Shown: positions 1 to 13,010, numbered from the stretch's first letter. The stretch is DNA of 64,000 nt from Cryptomeria japonica (GCF_030272615.1 NC_081414.1:47670501-47734500), one strand, 5' to 3'. Made by a program: numbers and translations. The notes: a model not told the origin generated them from the sequence alone.

Positions 1-1760
1 ATAGATAGCATAACTGAGGAAGTGAAACATCTCTTGAAGGGTTGCATTTGGGAGGTGATAATTCAGTCATCTCATTGGTGCCTTATCCATGGCCCAAGGC
101 CAATTTGCTTAAGTTCGATTTTAAGAAGTTGATGGAGACATTGTGAATGCTTGAGGATTTCATTGATTCTTTTCAAGGACCTGTTAGCATCTGCTTATTT
201 CTGAGTTTAATCTCAGACATCTTTCATATTACCATCAGCCTAGGAAATACCACAATTTTTGCTCATAAGGGCCAAATGGTGCATTGATTTTACCTTCTGA
301 CTGAAGCGCTCCCATCTTGAGGAGAAATTGATGGTCTTTAGTGTGGAAAGGAGATCGTGGCAGCTGCTGTTATTTAATTGAGGACTGAGGCACTTCAGAA
401 ACAGGGGCGATTTTGGGAAAAGCCACGATTTGGTCTCAAGAAAGACTCCATCTTCCAGATATTGCTTGCTTCTTCAGCTACCATTTGGAGCGATCATATA
501 ACAGGTTCTTGTCTTAGTTTCCATGTCAATTTGGGGTCAGTAATGTTGCTGTAGATGATATGATTTGAGCAGATATATATATATAATTCAAATCTGAGTT
601 TGTATAAACAATTGCATTCAATAGGGAGTCAGTTTGGAGTCACATTTTGTCGTATATTTAATTAAAAATAAGTTGCAGGTCCCTATTTAGTATTATGTCT
701 ATAATGATATCAGTTTTATGCCAAGTGTTTGTAGAAATGTCTCTTGGCAATAAATGCACATTTGTCATTTGAAATTCATAAAATGCATTGAAAATATCAA
801 AAGAATCATTATGCATTGAGTTTGTAATGTTAGATATCATAGAAATCTTTTGCAAAGCATTTATGTGTCTTGGTGTCAATAACACACAAAGTTATCCGAC
901 CGATGACTCAGACCAGCAGGCTAAAAGTTTGTATGTGAATTGTTTGATAATATTCCTTGAGCTATAAACATCAAGAATTTACATCAGACCAGACAAGGGA
1001 TATTACAACAGCCAACATAGAGCCAAAATGTTGTGTTAAAGAAAAGCAAATATCAACATCACATCGAACAACCAACAATGCTGCCAACTTGCACAAGAGA
1101 AGCAATTTTGGACAATAGCCTCAATCAAAACCAACATAAACATCTCAAAACATGTAAAAAACAATATATCACACCCTCAAAGTATCACCATGCTTATGCT
1201 ATGACAAAATCTAACATAGAACAAAAACTCTACCTTTGACATGAAAATAAACATCATGTTAAAAATAACCAATTAATGATGTACACTATACAATAGGACT
1301 GCACAATGTAAGGAAAAGGTAAATAGACAAGTGATATAAAATGGATGTGTTGGGTACCCTTTACTTCATTGATCAACTTATTTTAGGCTAAGACATTACT
1401 ATTGGTATTTGACGACTAATCATGGTACCGGACTAAAATTTTGGTGACTTTGACAACCGCGTTTTCCCCCCCAAATCAACTAACAGGAGAGTGCAGGGTG
1501 GGAAAACCCCTCTTGTGGGGCCTGAGGGTGTATCCCCCCAAGGGGGGCCCAGGGTGAAGCCCACAATAGCGATTTGGGGGTAATGCGCCCAATAGGAGTT
1601 GTTGGGGGCAGCAACCCCGATGCAAAAATTGCCCATTATTTAATAAAAGCTAAGTTGCCAATTCGGGTTTGGATTTGGGTTTGACAACCTAGTTCGCCGA
1701 TTCAGCAAAATTTTGAAATGGGTTTTGCGTTTGTTTGGGTTCATTGGTACAAAAACAATG
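1..1760. other. Unassigned non-coding DNA
   Basis: I see no convincing gene here. All open frames are under 80 codons and none shows a motif I recognise. There is a short C-rich and G-rich patch at about 1465-1620. It may be diverged repeat or old intergenic DNA. Confidence 0.5.
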
Positions 1761-1768
1761 TAAAAATT

Positions 1769-1769
1769 A

Positions 1770-1800
<31 letters not shown>

Positions 1801-1915
1801 ATATGTGTGTGTATATATATATGTGTTTGTGTATATCTATATATATGTGTGTATATGTGTGTATATATATGTATGTATATAAGTGTGTGTGTGTATATGT
1901 ATGTGTATATATATA
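1769..1915. repeat. GT/TA microsatellite
   Basis: A pure run of about 13 GT units (1771-1796) is followed by an interrupted mixture of TG and TA dinucleotides to about 1915. The short open frames on both strands here (Cys-Val on one, Thr-His on the other) are by-products of the dinucleotide repeat and not genes. Confidence 0.9.
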
Positions 1916-1926
1916 CTTCTTCATAG

Positions 1927-2875
1927 CAGTGTTAAATTTTAAATCATAGCATCATATAGGAGAGCTCACCGATTGGAACTTCTCATATAGGAGAGAAGCA
2001 TATGAATTATAGAATTATAGGAGAGAGGTATAGAAGTATATGAATTATAACATCTTATAAGAGAGTGAAGTTCATATATCCATAATTGAACTCTCCTATT
2101 ATTAATTCATAGCATCATGTATACAAGCAAAAAATTTATGCAACTCTCTATGGAATGAAATTGCTGTTTGCAAAAGAAATGACTCAAATAAGCAAAATTG
2201 ATGTTGTTTTGGTGTCTTTTTATGTCAATCAAAAAGGCAAACCAGACCTAAAAAAAATTAAAATAGCAATTTTTTTACTTGTTGTCGAGCAAGGCACCTT
2301 AGGTTCACCCAAGACAAACCGATGCCCATTTTGGCGTACCCTAGCTGCACCCGCAAGTGATCCAGACTAGGACCAGAACTGGGTTCAAACCGGACTAGTA
2401 CCCAACCTACTAGGAGGCGAACCTTGCAACATAGAATAAAAGAGTTGGTTGTTATTTTGGTATGTAAACTGACCTTTGTAAACCGCCAAAAAGACTTGAT
2501 TAATAAGTAGTTGTGAAATGTTAAAACTCATGAGGTTGTAATTTGTCTCTTTGTTGGATAATAAAAGAAAGTGGACAGTTGTTTCTTGGTGGATGTAGCC
2601 CACATTGGGTGAACCACATTAAATATGCATTTATTGTGAATTGTTATATTTTGCCCTTCTTATTCTGCATTACAATTAATATTGTTTATTGCTCCAGTCT
2701 GCCTAAACCCTAACAATTACATTGTACAACAGCCTTAATATATAATTTTACTTGACCAATGAACTCTGAGGTATATATCATGTGGTATTAATCCACAACA
2801 AAATATTAACACATGTATGAATCCACATATTCCAACACTAAATACCCCACCCAATTTCTTTGTTCCTAATTTGTG
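1927..2875. other. Unassigned non-coding DNA
   Basis: No supported gene. The part at 1945-2120 has AT-rich direct and inverted repeats of the words ATAGGAGAG/CTCTCCTAT and CATAGCATCAT, which could be an eroded small transposon, but I cannot define its ends. Confidence 0.4.
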
Positions 2876-2879
2876 TTTG

Positions 2880-3180
2880 AAAACACTGGAAACATTACCA
2901 AATATGTGTGCAACGATTCTTGGATCCTTAATTTGATGAAAGAGCACAAGAAAGGGAAAAAGCTTGTGTGATCGAAGATGACACAATTAGTCACAAAATG
3001 CACCACTTTCCAGACCATTGTAGAGGCACTAGTTTCAATCAAGCAGATGCTTGTGAGCAAGTCTAGTCAGACTTTCCATAAGTTGAAAAGCCAAATGGGA
3101 AGTTGGCAATGAGGACAGTTATCGATGAGAAGTTCGCCAAGAATGCAAAGGAGATACTCAAGGCATATAGCAAACATACA
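2880..3180 (+). pseudogene. hAT transposase-like fragment
   Basis: A short translated stretch at about 2905-3060 contains the word series NDSWILNLMKEHKKGKKLV followed by a Thr/Gln-rich helix. From memory this resembles the part of plant hAT transposases that reads roughly 'W..NLM.E.T.GK.L...VT', shortly before the DUF659 region ends. A second piece in another frame (about 3115-3165) could continue it (VIDEKFAKNAKEILKAYS). There is at least one stop and one frameshift, and the BED finger, the catalytic region and the C-terminal dimerisation domain are not visible. This is a relic of about 100 codons and cannot be active. The assignment rests on pattern memory only; it could be chance similarity. 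Confidence 0.4.
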
Positions 3181-3189
3181 TTTTAGAGG

Positions 3190-4590
3190 GACTTTTAATA
3201 TTGCTGTTTTTTTTTCCATTTTTCCTTTTTTAATTCATTTTTTAGGCAACAAATTCTTTGGTCAAGGTTTTGTGTTTGGTCAATGGGCGTAACATGCCAA
3301 TTGGCTACTTTGTTATTTGTTATTTAAGGCAGCAACAAGTAGTTGGTTAACTCTAGTGGTGACTGCACCAAAGAAAATACAGATTAACTAAGGGTATAAT
3401 GAGAATTCCAAAGTTAAAAAGAAATCACTAAGAAAGATGCATTTCCAATTCCATTTACAAATACAGTTTTAGAAGAGGTAGAAAGTAGTGAATTGTATTC
3501 ACTTTTGGATGGGTTTCTAAGGTACTTGTGTAATCGGCATTGGCAAGGAGGAAAATAAAAAACCAGTATTTTCTCGGAATTTAAAATATATGCATATAAA
3601 AAATGTCTTTTGGGCTATGCTACACAATCAACTTTTCAAAGAACCAAAATTCTTATATTCATGGCTATCTTAATAAAAGACTTCAAAACTTTCTCAGATG
3701 ACTGGTGCATGCATGGTAGAAAAGATGAAATCCCAAGAGCTTTGTCTTGGTGCATATGTTTGTATTGGAAGGCAAGTTTTCTTTAAATAAAAAGAAAATT
3801 CAGTTTGTTCACGCCATATAGAAAATTATTGGGACACATGATATGTGAAGCAGGTACAGAATCAACCCTGGATAAAATTCAATTGATAAACAAATAGCAA
3901 AATCCCAAAGATATTGGCAAAGTAATATCCTTCATTAGACATGTTTGTTATTATGATTTATCAATTATTCATGTTAAATAATTTCGCAGGGTTATCACTC
4001 CCACTAATTGCTTATTGAGAAAAAAACGCACAGATTCAGTGGAGTTCAAACCAAAAATTCTTCGAGAAGTGAAAAATACTGTTGATGAATGACTCAATTC
4101 TGTCACGTTTTAATTCCATATTCATGTTGATACATTTAATTATGTTATTGGATGTACACTAGCACAAGAAGGTGTACAAATTGAGCCATCCATCATACCT
4201 TGCAAGTAGATTGTTGAGCAACATTGAGAAAAATTATAAAACCAGGAAAAAAAGGCACTAGGAATGGCATACGCAATGCTAAAGTTCTGACAATTAAATA
4301 TTGGAAAAGCTAATCATATTTTTCGAGGAATACCAAGCACTACTCTATGTAATAAATAAACCTGTAATCATGGAAGAATATTATGATGGCTACTGCTGTT
4401 ACAGGAATTTACGTTCTCTATGGTGTGAGAAAAGGCAAATGCCACAAAGTGGCAGATCATTTGTCAGGAATTAAACATAGCAGAGAAATTTCACGAAAAT
4501 TACCTGATTCTTGGTTATTCCACATTTTGGTATTGCCATAGTGACATTGATCAGTAGAATAATATAGATCCATAGGGAGTAACCTGATCA
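3190..4590. other. Unassigned non-coding DNA
   Basis: No open frame of interest and no terminal repeats that I could pair. The sequence is AT-rich with scattered homopolymers. Confidence 0.45.
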
Positions 4591-4610
4591 TTTTGCAATA
4601 GCTGGCGGAT

Positions 4611-4925
4611 TCAGATAACCTGATCAACCAAATTGCATTGCCATATTAAATAAAGAATTCTCAAAGGCTCAGTGTCCTTGTATATGGTTTTCAGCTGTTT
4701 TAGAATTAAGCAAACTCTGCTCAGTTTGATTAAATGAAATGGCTCGTCAATTTGCAGTAGAAACATGCAAAATTCTGGCAAGGTATAGATAGATAACTTA
4801 GACGATGGAATCTGAAGTTTATATAAACCCCTCAAATTAGTGAAAGTCATGTATTAATTAACCTGATATATGACCGTTAGAAATTGAAGCTTAGTTAAAC
4901 AACTAAAGTAATCCAACTTATATCC
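4611..4925. other. Unassigned DNA, one 79-codon minus frame
   Basis: A minus-strand frame of 79 codons (4611-4850) shows no recognisable motif, and codon use does not suggest a gene. Confidence 0.3.
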
Positions 4926-4927
4926 TA

Positions 4928-5860
4928 ATCAGCGTAATTTATCAGCCACAGGAAACTAATGTTTAGATGACCACTAAAATTAGTCCGACGTCAAGCGTAA
5001 TGTCTCATTCACGAAACGGACCTTAAATAAACTACGAAGACCAGTCCAACTTCAGAGCCAATCAGCCTGATTTATCAGCAACTGGAAACTGGAGTTTAGA
5101 TTACCACTAAAATCAGTGTGACTTCAGTGGCATAATGTCTCATACGCTGCAAATGCAACCTTAATGAAACAATAAAATTAGTCCGACTTCTGACAGAAAT
5201 ACAATGGCTAACAACACAATGAAGCCAGAAGCATGACGAATTCGGCCACATAATATGCGCATAGTCAGGAATTTATATTGTGCGAATTCACAGTATTTGT
5301 AAACATTTGAAAAGGACTAGCAAAATATAATAAGAATGAAACTATACAAGAAAAGTTTCCGTGAATTCAACTTAATGATTAATCAGCCTAATGTTTCAAC
5401 AAAATGGTAAATGGCCCTTTTTAAGAAGTCCGAATTCAGTCCCAATCCACCTATATTAGCAGCCATTACAACTTCAGCATAAATAACGACTAAAATCCGC
5501 ACAATTCATAAGCCAGTGGAAATTCGACATTAAATAAATCACTAAAATTGGCCCAAGTTTAGAGGACAGGACGGATTGCCTAGCAGATATCAAAGAAGCA
5601 CAATGCTCGTAAGAGAGATAACTGAAAGAATAAGCAGTTTCACAGAAAGAACAAAGATATAGACCATTAAAAGAATGGCTCAAATATTAAATCCTACTAG
5701 CGGCTAATTGGTCAAAATAATTGCCTAAAATGTCGAAACTCCAACTGCTTATTAAAAAATATGAACTGAAAATATTTAAGGCTACTCGCAGATAATTGCA
5801 GAAAATAATACCTAAAAATGTCAATGTTGCAATTGCTTATAAACATTTTTTTAAGAATTA
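4928..5860. repeat. Degenerate tandem repeat, about 133-bp unit
   Basis: The block starting near 4931 (AGCGTAATTTATCAGCCA) recurs near 5064 (AGCCTGATTTATCAGCAA). The order of words is the same in both: GGAAACT, GTTTAGAT, ACCACTAAAAT, a GACTTC-like word, TAATGTCTCAT, CCTTAA, CTAAAAT. Further, more diverged copies or part-copies appear around 5340-5560. A second internal duplication of about 85 bp links 5715-5765 with 5795-5850 (words CCTAAAAATGTC, CAACTGCTTAT). The copies are strongly diverged, so this is an old array rather than an active satellite. Confidence 0.6.
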
Positions 5861-6640
5861 TTTCAAAACAAAAAGAAAAGAACTAGCAAAGAACGAATTT
5901 ATACGGCGTAGAAATTGCTCGCTGATTAGTCTTCCTCAGTTGACAGGGCAGCGAATTTCTAAGCCGAGGAGACCTGAAGAATATGGATGGTGGAGCCAAA
6001 TGTAAAAGGCCGCCATTTATATCCAAAGCTAATTTAGTCATTTCTTCTTTCAAGTCAAAGTGGCCCCTGTCTTGCAGAATAACGAATCATATCGTGAATA
6101 AAGGTAAAGCGAAGGCAATAGCAATGATCCGGCCCGAATCAAAACTAAAAGACATGGACCTGCAATAATTTTTCTCCCAAAAGACACTTTAACGACCTGA
6201 AAGACTGAAAAGTAGTATCTCTTAAAGCGCAGAACAATAACGCAGGTTCTTATTCCCGGCTTTGCTTCCACGCTGCATCACGTGCGTTGTCTTCTTCCCG
6301 GGATTTTTTTTCATTTAAACCTCCTTCACAGACCTCGGAAAGGTAACAAATTGACAACTGAAAGATTTAAAAGGGTTGATATTTATTACCACTCCCAATT
6401 TGTGCCGTGTAAAACGCCAATGTGACATCGACCAGGAGATCCGCACACGTGGCAAAGAAATCAGATTTTGGGAGAACTTTGCCAGCTCCCCACTAGATTT
6501 TTACTTGTTTAGAAAAAAAGACCAAACAAGCACTACATATGGTTGAAAATAAAGAAAGCATTACATATGGTTGAAAATAAATAAAATTAAGTAATAGTCG
6601 TTTCAAAAGGTTCAAAATCCTATAAGAAAAAGAATTTAGT
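5861..6640. other. Unassigned, slightly GC-richer stretch
   Basis: No supported gene. A CACGTG word (6279-6284) lies in a locally GC-richer stretch (6230-6450). This could be a promoter relic but nothing downstream on either strand supports a gene. At 6530-6585 a 28-bp unit (ACTACATATGGTTGAAAATA) is repeated twice in tandem. Confidence 0.35.
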
Positions 6641-6689
6641 TAAAGAAGATCCCTATTCATCACAAAAAAAATACATTTATGTGTTTAAC

Positions 6690-7125
6690 ATCATGAGAGA
6701 AGTCCTAATAATAGGAGACTTTAATGTTAAGACAAAAAAAAACCAAGCCTTCAACTTGGAAAGAAACAGCAAAGAAAAAAGTGATATTCATTATGGTTAG
6801 AAGAAGAGAATGATCAAAGTTGGGAAAGAAATTCATAGGATGGTACGAGTAATGTTACTCATTTTGGGGCAGAATTATTGATCTTATGCAGTTTGTATAA
6901 CATGGTCGTATGCAATGGTATGAAGACATGGCCAAAATCAAGAAAACGTAACTTATAAAGTGTACAATAGTCAAAGTCTTGGAGACTATGTTATTTGTTC
7001 AAAAGATCACACCTCAAGGATATTGGAGTCAAAGATAGGAGAATGCCCAACAGGGCTAAATTCAAATCATAATCCAATATATATAAAACTGGTCACTTAT
7101 ATAAATATACAATAGGAGGAACAAA
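6690..7125 (+). pseudogene. LINE endonuclease remnant
   Basis: This is the C-terminal half of an apurinic-type endonuclease, the enzyme that nicks target DNA in LINE retrotransposition. Visible motifs are GDFN (about 6710-6722) and the final block read as DYVICSKDH followed by NSNHNPIYIKL, where the catalytic SDH has become SNH. The N-terminal part, including the WNIRG-type start, is missing. Stops are present. Cannot be functional. Confidence 0.65.
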
Positions 7126-7559
7126 TTCATCCCAAACAAAAGATAGTACCCTCACAGGGGAGAATCCTCATGACTCAAGAGAATCAAAAACCCTTCAAGG
7201 CTGCCCTCAAACAGTCTATTAAGGAAACAATACTTTCTTGGAAAATCCTTGGTTTGATGATGAGTGCAAGTTAGCAAAAAGAAATATGTGAGAAGGTGAG
7301 ATGGACAAGGAAAGTAAGAAAGAGTACCAAAAACTGTAAGGTGTATAAAAGAAAAATATGTGAACATAAGAAAAGTAGAGTTGATTACCCTTGGAAAACA
7401 AAACCCCAAAAGATTTTGGAAAGAGTTGCGACACAAGAGAAAGCAAATAGAAAACAGTATCATGAGATGTCAATGGCTTGAATATGCGAAGATGTTATAT
7501 TAGGGTGGTCAAGATAAACTGGAACCCTCATTAATTGATGTCAATACTAAATAACTTTT

Positions 7560-8680
7560 TACCATTGAAGATGTCAAACAAGGCATAAAAACGTTGGCAG
7601 GGAGAAAAGCACAAGATATAGATGGGTTGCAAGCAGAATATTTTGAATGGCCTTAAGGTCCTTGCAACTCACATCCATCGCATCTTCAATAATGTCACTT
7701 TGGAGGGTTTCCCAGAAAATTGGACAACCAGTGTTGTGATCCCTTTGCACAAAAGTGGTGATATAAACAAACCATTAAATTGTTGCACTATTATGGTCAA
7801 CCCCCTCCTTGGGAAGCTTTTTGGAAGCATGATTAAACACAAGATTAGTAGTTGGGCAGAATGAGAAGGGAAAAGAGTCAAAGGATAGGTTGATTTTAGA
7901 CCAAAACATTTCAATATTGATCATAGCATTACTCTTAGGTTCTTGGTTGAAAAAATATGGAATACCCAAGGGGACGAGGCTTTTTGTTGCTTTGTAGACT
8001 TTAGAAAAGCCTTTGATACGGTACGGCGTGACAAATTATGAAATGGAATGGAGGAATTGGGAGTTCCAAAGGTACTTAGAGCTATAGTACATAGGCTATA
8101 TGAGTGGGTCAAGGTTAAAATCGGAACCTTAGATGGAATGTCAAACTATTTTGGCAATGATATTGCTATCAAACAAAGCTACCCGCTTTCCACAACATTG
8201 TTTGGGCTACACATTGATAAGTTAGAAGAATGGCTAAACAAAACTAGTAGAGAAGGAGTTCAGTTGGCTAATTATGTAATAAAGCTACTTCTATATGTGG
8301 ATGACCTCATCCTAATTGCTAAAACAACAAATGGTCTAAGAGAACACTTGAAGACACTTGAAACCTTTTGTCAAGAAGTAGGGATGCAAGTGAATATTAG
8401 CAAGACGAAAGTTATAATCTTCTCTTTGAGAAGGAATAAAAAGACACAAAATAGCTTTCTTTTTTAAGACAGTCCATTAGAAGTGGTGAATGAGTACATA
8501 TATCTTGGGCTCGATTTTCACAATAAGCTTAATTGGGAAATATGTAGAACAAAAGAGTTCAAGGAGGGTGGAGAACATTGCACTCGCTACAAAATAGGTG
8601 TAGAAATGCAGAGCTATGGGATTGGAAAACCAAGAGAATGCTTTTTGGTTTGTTGGTCACACTCGTGATTCTATATAGAT
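7560..8680 (+). pseudogene. LINE reverse transcriptase remnant
   Basis: Most recognisable RT blocks lie in one frame. They are the entry block with DIDGLQAEYFEW (about 7615), FPENWTTSVVIPLHKSGD (about 7706), the palm block FVDFRKAFDTVRRDKL (about 7980-8035), the catalytic YVDDLILIA (about 8295-8322) and the thumb-side NEYIYLGLDF (about 8486). The usual QG.PLSP loop is degraded to QSYPLSTTLF. At least four stops interrupt the frame (near 7862, 8038, 8465 and 8666). One of these, after RRDKL, is TGA where a Trp would be expected, consistent with a G-to-A change. The pieces lie in order and in one frame, so this is a single decayed copy, not several. Confidence 0.8.
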
Positions 8681-8689
8681 GCAAAATTT

Positions 8690-9560
8690 GGGGAAACAAC
8701 ATATCAGATAAAAAATGGAGGTAACTTGGAGGAATTCAAAAACATCTAATCATAACTAGTCTCAAAATTAAAGCTCCTATCCCATATGAGATTCTATTGG
8801 CAAAATTGGCACCTATCCTTTAGAAGCTTTAGGGATAGTGCATTTGGTGAGTTATTTAAAGAAGACTCGAAATAGGAAAAAACATCATTGGCCTAAGATG
8901 ATTATGGGGGAAAGACTAGATAGATGGAACAACACATGGATGGAACAAAGTGACAAATGGATGAAAAAATGGGACATGAGTATATAGGAATGCACAAACA
9001 CCAATAAAGAAATAAAATTAAAATTGTGAAGGAAAAATTAAGGAGTAGATTATGGCAAAAACTAAATGGGTGTAAAAAAGTCCTTTTTATCAAAGAATTC
9101 AAGCCCACAAGAGATCATGATGAAAAAGCCTACATAGGAGTGAATATTAAATAGAAAGCAAAAATGTTAATGGCTTAGTTAAGAACCAACTCTCATCACT
9201 TGAGGTGTGAAACAAGTAGATGGATAATACCTAAAGAAAAGTGGGAAAAGAGAATATGCCTATTTTGCAACACAAGAGCAGTAGAGACAAAGCACACTCT
9301 TTGTCATGGAATACCCAACATATAGTGACATTTGTGTCATTTATGAAATTTTGAAAACAAAAAACTTAAACTCTTTGTTTGAAGACACAAAACTCAAAAA
9401 ACAACAAACCTATTGATCAAAATTCACTATAGAAGAGTAGATCTAGAGAAGAGTTTACATATTGTTTAAGGTCTTGGTGGCTTGTCTTTTTAGTTGTGTG
9501 TTGTTCATGGGTGCCATAGGCTGCTTTGGCCTCGTGGATGCTATTAAAATATTTAATTCA
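8690..9560 (+). pseudogene. LINE ORF2 C-terminal region, decayed
   Basis: After the RT core, shifted frames still read like the C-terminal part of a LINE ORF2: LYRCKIWGNNISDKKW at about 8675-8720 and KIKAPIPYEILLAKL at about 8768-8812. Further downstream is a Cys-containing stretch around 9235-9310. Many stops and frameshifts. The end near 9560 is a guess based on where the protein-like signal stops. Confidence 0.5.
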
Positions 9561-9569
9561 TTCATTTAT

Positions 9570-12500
9570 TCTTAGGTACTTTTAGGTTGGGGTCCCATGG
9601 AGGGGCTCCCTAAAAAATAAAGTTGGTGCTCCTAAGATTTTTTAAGAATATTTTAAAGCTATTTCTCTCATTAATTTTTTAGTACACTTCAACTTTAAAG
9701 TTTAAGCTTTGAAATTTAAGGAAGTTGGTGGTCTCATGTATATAATACCTTTGTCTTCTATATGTTTTTGATTAAGGGAAAATGGGTTTTGAGGGGACCA
9801 GAAACCCCATACATTAGGTTTTAAAGGGACCTGAAACCCTCAGATGTCACCAGGATCTGGAACCTATAAAGAAAATTCTACCATCAAGATAGGCAAATAA
9901 GATCAACAGACTAAAACAACAGATTTGGCTAAAACCAGCCAAAAAAAAAAAAAAAACCAGCACCAAACCATGGCAGCACAACCTAAAGCATTAGATGAAG
10001 TCGATAGACTCCCACATCCAAACATTGAGGATTTTCCGAGATCCCCTACCCATATTCAGAAAAATCAAGCAGCAAAAGGCTAGCCCATCCCTTAACCAAA
10101 AACAGCTACAGTCTGTGTTGGGCCCTCAAAAACTATTACCATCCAGCTAGAAGTGATTACATAAAAGAAGCATTAAAAATTTAATCGAGACATAGGGATT
10201 TTGAAAGGCCCCCCTAACCTTCAAGAGATTGGTTTTTGCATGGCTCCCACAACCAGAGGGTATATCAAGGCCCCTGCAAACCACAATGGGTTTTGAGCAA
10301 GCTCCCAAAACTAGCAGTAAACTGAGTTTTGGGAAAGGTCCCAAAACCCACAAGTTAAAGCCGATAGAGAAAAACCAACTGAAAATAATCTCCCCTCCAT
10401 CAGAGCACTTTTCCACCTCTATAGGAAAAGGACCCGCCTTCATATGATCTAAAGAGATACAAATCACTAGCTGAGCCTTCCAAGCACCATTCAACACCAT
10501 AAGGTCCCGGGGAAAAAACCAACCACACCTACACACAGAAGATCTGAGATTAAAAAATTCTCCTGAAGCCTTCACAAATAAGAAAGGCTTGTAGTAAATA
10601 AGAACCAAATGAACTGACACAACCAGATAATCCACCTCCATAGGATTAGAGTGGTCAGGAACAATCATTCTAGTAAAGAAAGCAGAATAGTTTTCAGGCT
10701 CCAAAAACAGGGCAATAGACCCCCTTAAAAAAATCCATCTTGAAAAGATTGACCAGACACTCCCCCCCCCACCAGGATGCTATTCACCTCTATAGAATAA
10801 GCAAGGAGGGGAAAAGGAGGAACAAAGGTCCTTTGCGAAGAAAAAAGCATCTCCAAAGGCAACAGACAGCCCGAGGGGGGAGAAGAGCCCAAGAACCCTA
10901 CCAAAGGCCAAGCCCTGGTAGATCCACCTAGGTCCCAAACAACATCCCCACACCCCACCAGGTCAGAGGCAGTGACACATCCAGAGGTCACAGTCAGACC
11001 AAGAGGGAGGGCAACAATGAGGAACCCACAACTGCAAAGGGGTTGTAGAGAGCAAGCCATAAAAGGCCAAATCTCCCACCGCCAAGCCTCCCCCTCAACC
11101 AGGCCCGCGCAGAGGAACAACAACCACTGCAGTGAGTCTCCATCAGACCAGAATCCACTCCTGCAACCACTTCCAGTTCTACTATCATGGCTACCCAGTA
11201 AACAACAAGAAGCGGAGGAGTGGACCAAAATGAAACAAGGCATAGACGTGCCATCGCCATCGCCATCTTTCGAGTCTTCAGCAACCTCCTCTAAAACCCT
11301 AGTCCCGCTCCTGCGTCTTCCATATGTTGCGTAATAATAAAAATAAGTAAAAAAAATCATTTTCCCTCCAAAATTATTTTATAATGAAAATCTAAACTTA
11401 GATGTTTGACAAGTCCCTAAGTTGGTGGGGCAATTTCTAGCCCCACCCCATTTTCATGTAATGACCCCTTCTCAAACCTGATCCTTTCTGCAACCGTTGG
11501 TCTCTTTCTAGGAAGCTCGGAGGCCAGTCGGAGGGTAAAATTAGGGTTTCCTATTTTTGAGGAGGTCTTTTTGGATGGGTTCATCGTCGGCTTTTTCTAA
11601 TGGTTCAGAGGGCTTCGCAACGATGTCTTCATCTCAGTTTTTGGAGCAGTTTTCAGAATTTACTATTTTTAGTAAGTTCTATTTTTGGCAGGGCTCGCGT
11701 GGCATCGGGCAATCTCTACATCCTGTTCAGTTAACTCCAGGAGCATGGTCAGGTTCTAGCTTCAGATTTTGGAGTTGTGTGGTCAAGTAACTTTATTTTA
11801 ATTAAATAATCATTATAATTATAAAGTTGCTTATCCCCCCTTGGCCTAGTCCAACAACTTAAAAACATCACTTAAAAGGGGGACTTTATGGGTGGCGCCC
11901 TCATGGAGGATTTATTTAATATTTTATCCTTGGCCAAAGTCAAAACATGGCGAAAACTTACCAAGGTGATATTTTTATATTATTTCATTTGACTTTTTGG
12001 CTAGGTGTGATGGCGCCATGTTGAGGAGGGGATTAGGGTTTGCCTTGGAAATCGAATTAGGGTTTTGAGGAGGCAAGTGAAGCTATTTATTGGAGTCTTG
12101 GGAGGATTGAAGGGATCTTTTGGCAGAATTTGTATTTGGGCAGCCGTCTGGCTCTGGACATGCTTCAAGGAATGGAAGCCTTCTAGCATAGGCATCTCTT
12201 CTTGCTTGAAAAATAGCAACTAGGGTGATTATATTCTCTATGTAATTGCATTTAGCCGTAGTTTATCATCAGAGTTTTCATTGTAATCATTTAGGCTTAT
12301 AGTTCATTCAGTTTTCTGCATCTAGAATTCCCGCGACTAATTTCATGTTTTGTTCACAACCAGAAAATACAAAAAAATTGCATTGTGGGTATTAGTTCTT
12401 TGTATTTGCCTCACCTAGGCGTTGCATTTCCTAGGGTTTCAGCAAGTTTGGTTAATGCATTTATTTTTAATGACAAATCGTATTTTGCAGCCAGCCGTAC

Positions 12501-13010
12501 CATTTTAAATGCATTGGAAATCGTGCCATTTTTCATTGTGAGGGTTTTGCAGTGTTGTTTGAGTCTTTCGCAGGTTTCCACGTCACCAAGGCATTTTGCA
12601 ATTAGTTTCCGGAGGAAAGAAGATTGTACGAGGACGAAATGAGCTGTTGGCAGTGATCCATGGGTTCGCGGCTGAATGTGCAGATTTATGTTGAATCAGA
12701 AACCCTCTTCTAAAAGGGGAGTTGTGAAAGAATTTCTTTGATTGTACTCTGACCAGTAGTACTGGCAGTCTTGAACTGTGATCTTGATTGTAATTGTCAA
12801 GCTAACCAAACTTATCTTATCTACCTCCATCCTATGGTAGCTCCTCTCCCTGTTGGGATTGAAAGCACATCCTGGATGTCGAGTGTCTTTTCAGTTTCTG
12901 CAATCAATTAAATTCAAGCATTTAAGTTTCACTCCGTCATATGGTAGCCCCTATCCGTCTGGAGTGGGTAGCACATACTTGGCGTTGAGTTCCTTACAGT
13001 TCTAGATTTT
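9570..13010. other. Unassigned repeat-like DNA
   Basis: About 3.4 kb without a supported gene. Two long minus-strand open frames (10147-10704, 185 codons; 10725-11360, 211 codons) are present, but neither has a domain or motif I recognise. The second is Gly/Ser/Cys-rich, like chance frames in GC-richer DNA. There is a 17-base A run at about 9940 and an old-LTR-like texture at 11400-12900. Near 12830 and 12940 two similar passages (ATGGTAGC followed by CCCT and GTTGGGATTGAAAGCACAT or TCTGGAGTGGGTAGCACAT) suggest an internal duplication of about 115 bp. It may be the remains of one or more LTR elements. Confidence 0.4.

Larger units (their letters stand above)
6690..9560 (+). mobile_element. 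Decayed LINE (non-LTR retrotransposon)
   Basis: The traces run in the expected ORF2 order. Endonuclease: IIGDFN at about 6700-6725 and a degenerate SDH-type motif read as SNHNPIYIKL at about 7060-7095. Reverse transcriptase: the DIDGLQAEYF start (about 7615), the core with VDFRKAFDTV (about 7985) and the catalytic YVDD (about 8297). C-terminal region: to about 9560. The frame is broken by several stops and shifts. No RNase H, poly(A) tail or target duplication is identified. It looks unlike the second LINE at 41-50 kb and may belong to another LINE clade. Confidence 0.8.

Noticed and set aside
1640-1926. Open frames on both strands across the GT/TA repeat
   Set aside because: A dinucleotide repeat lacks stops in two frames; no coding evidence.
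1945-2120. Possible MITE with ATAGGAGAG inverted words
   Set aside because: I could not define terminal inverted repeats or a target duplication.
6279-6284. CACGTG (G-box) in a GC-richer patch
   Set aside because: A single six-base word with no gene, TATA box or open frame arranged around it on either strand.
10147-11360. Two long minus-strand open frames, 185 and 211 codons
   Set aside because: No motif, skewed Gly/Ser/Cys or Phe/Leu composition, no promoter, and opposite-strand frames just as open. They are treated as chance frames in GC-richer repeat DNA.
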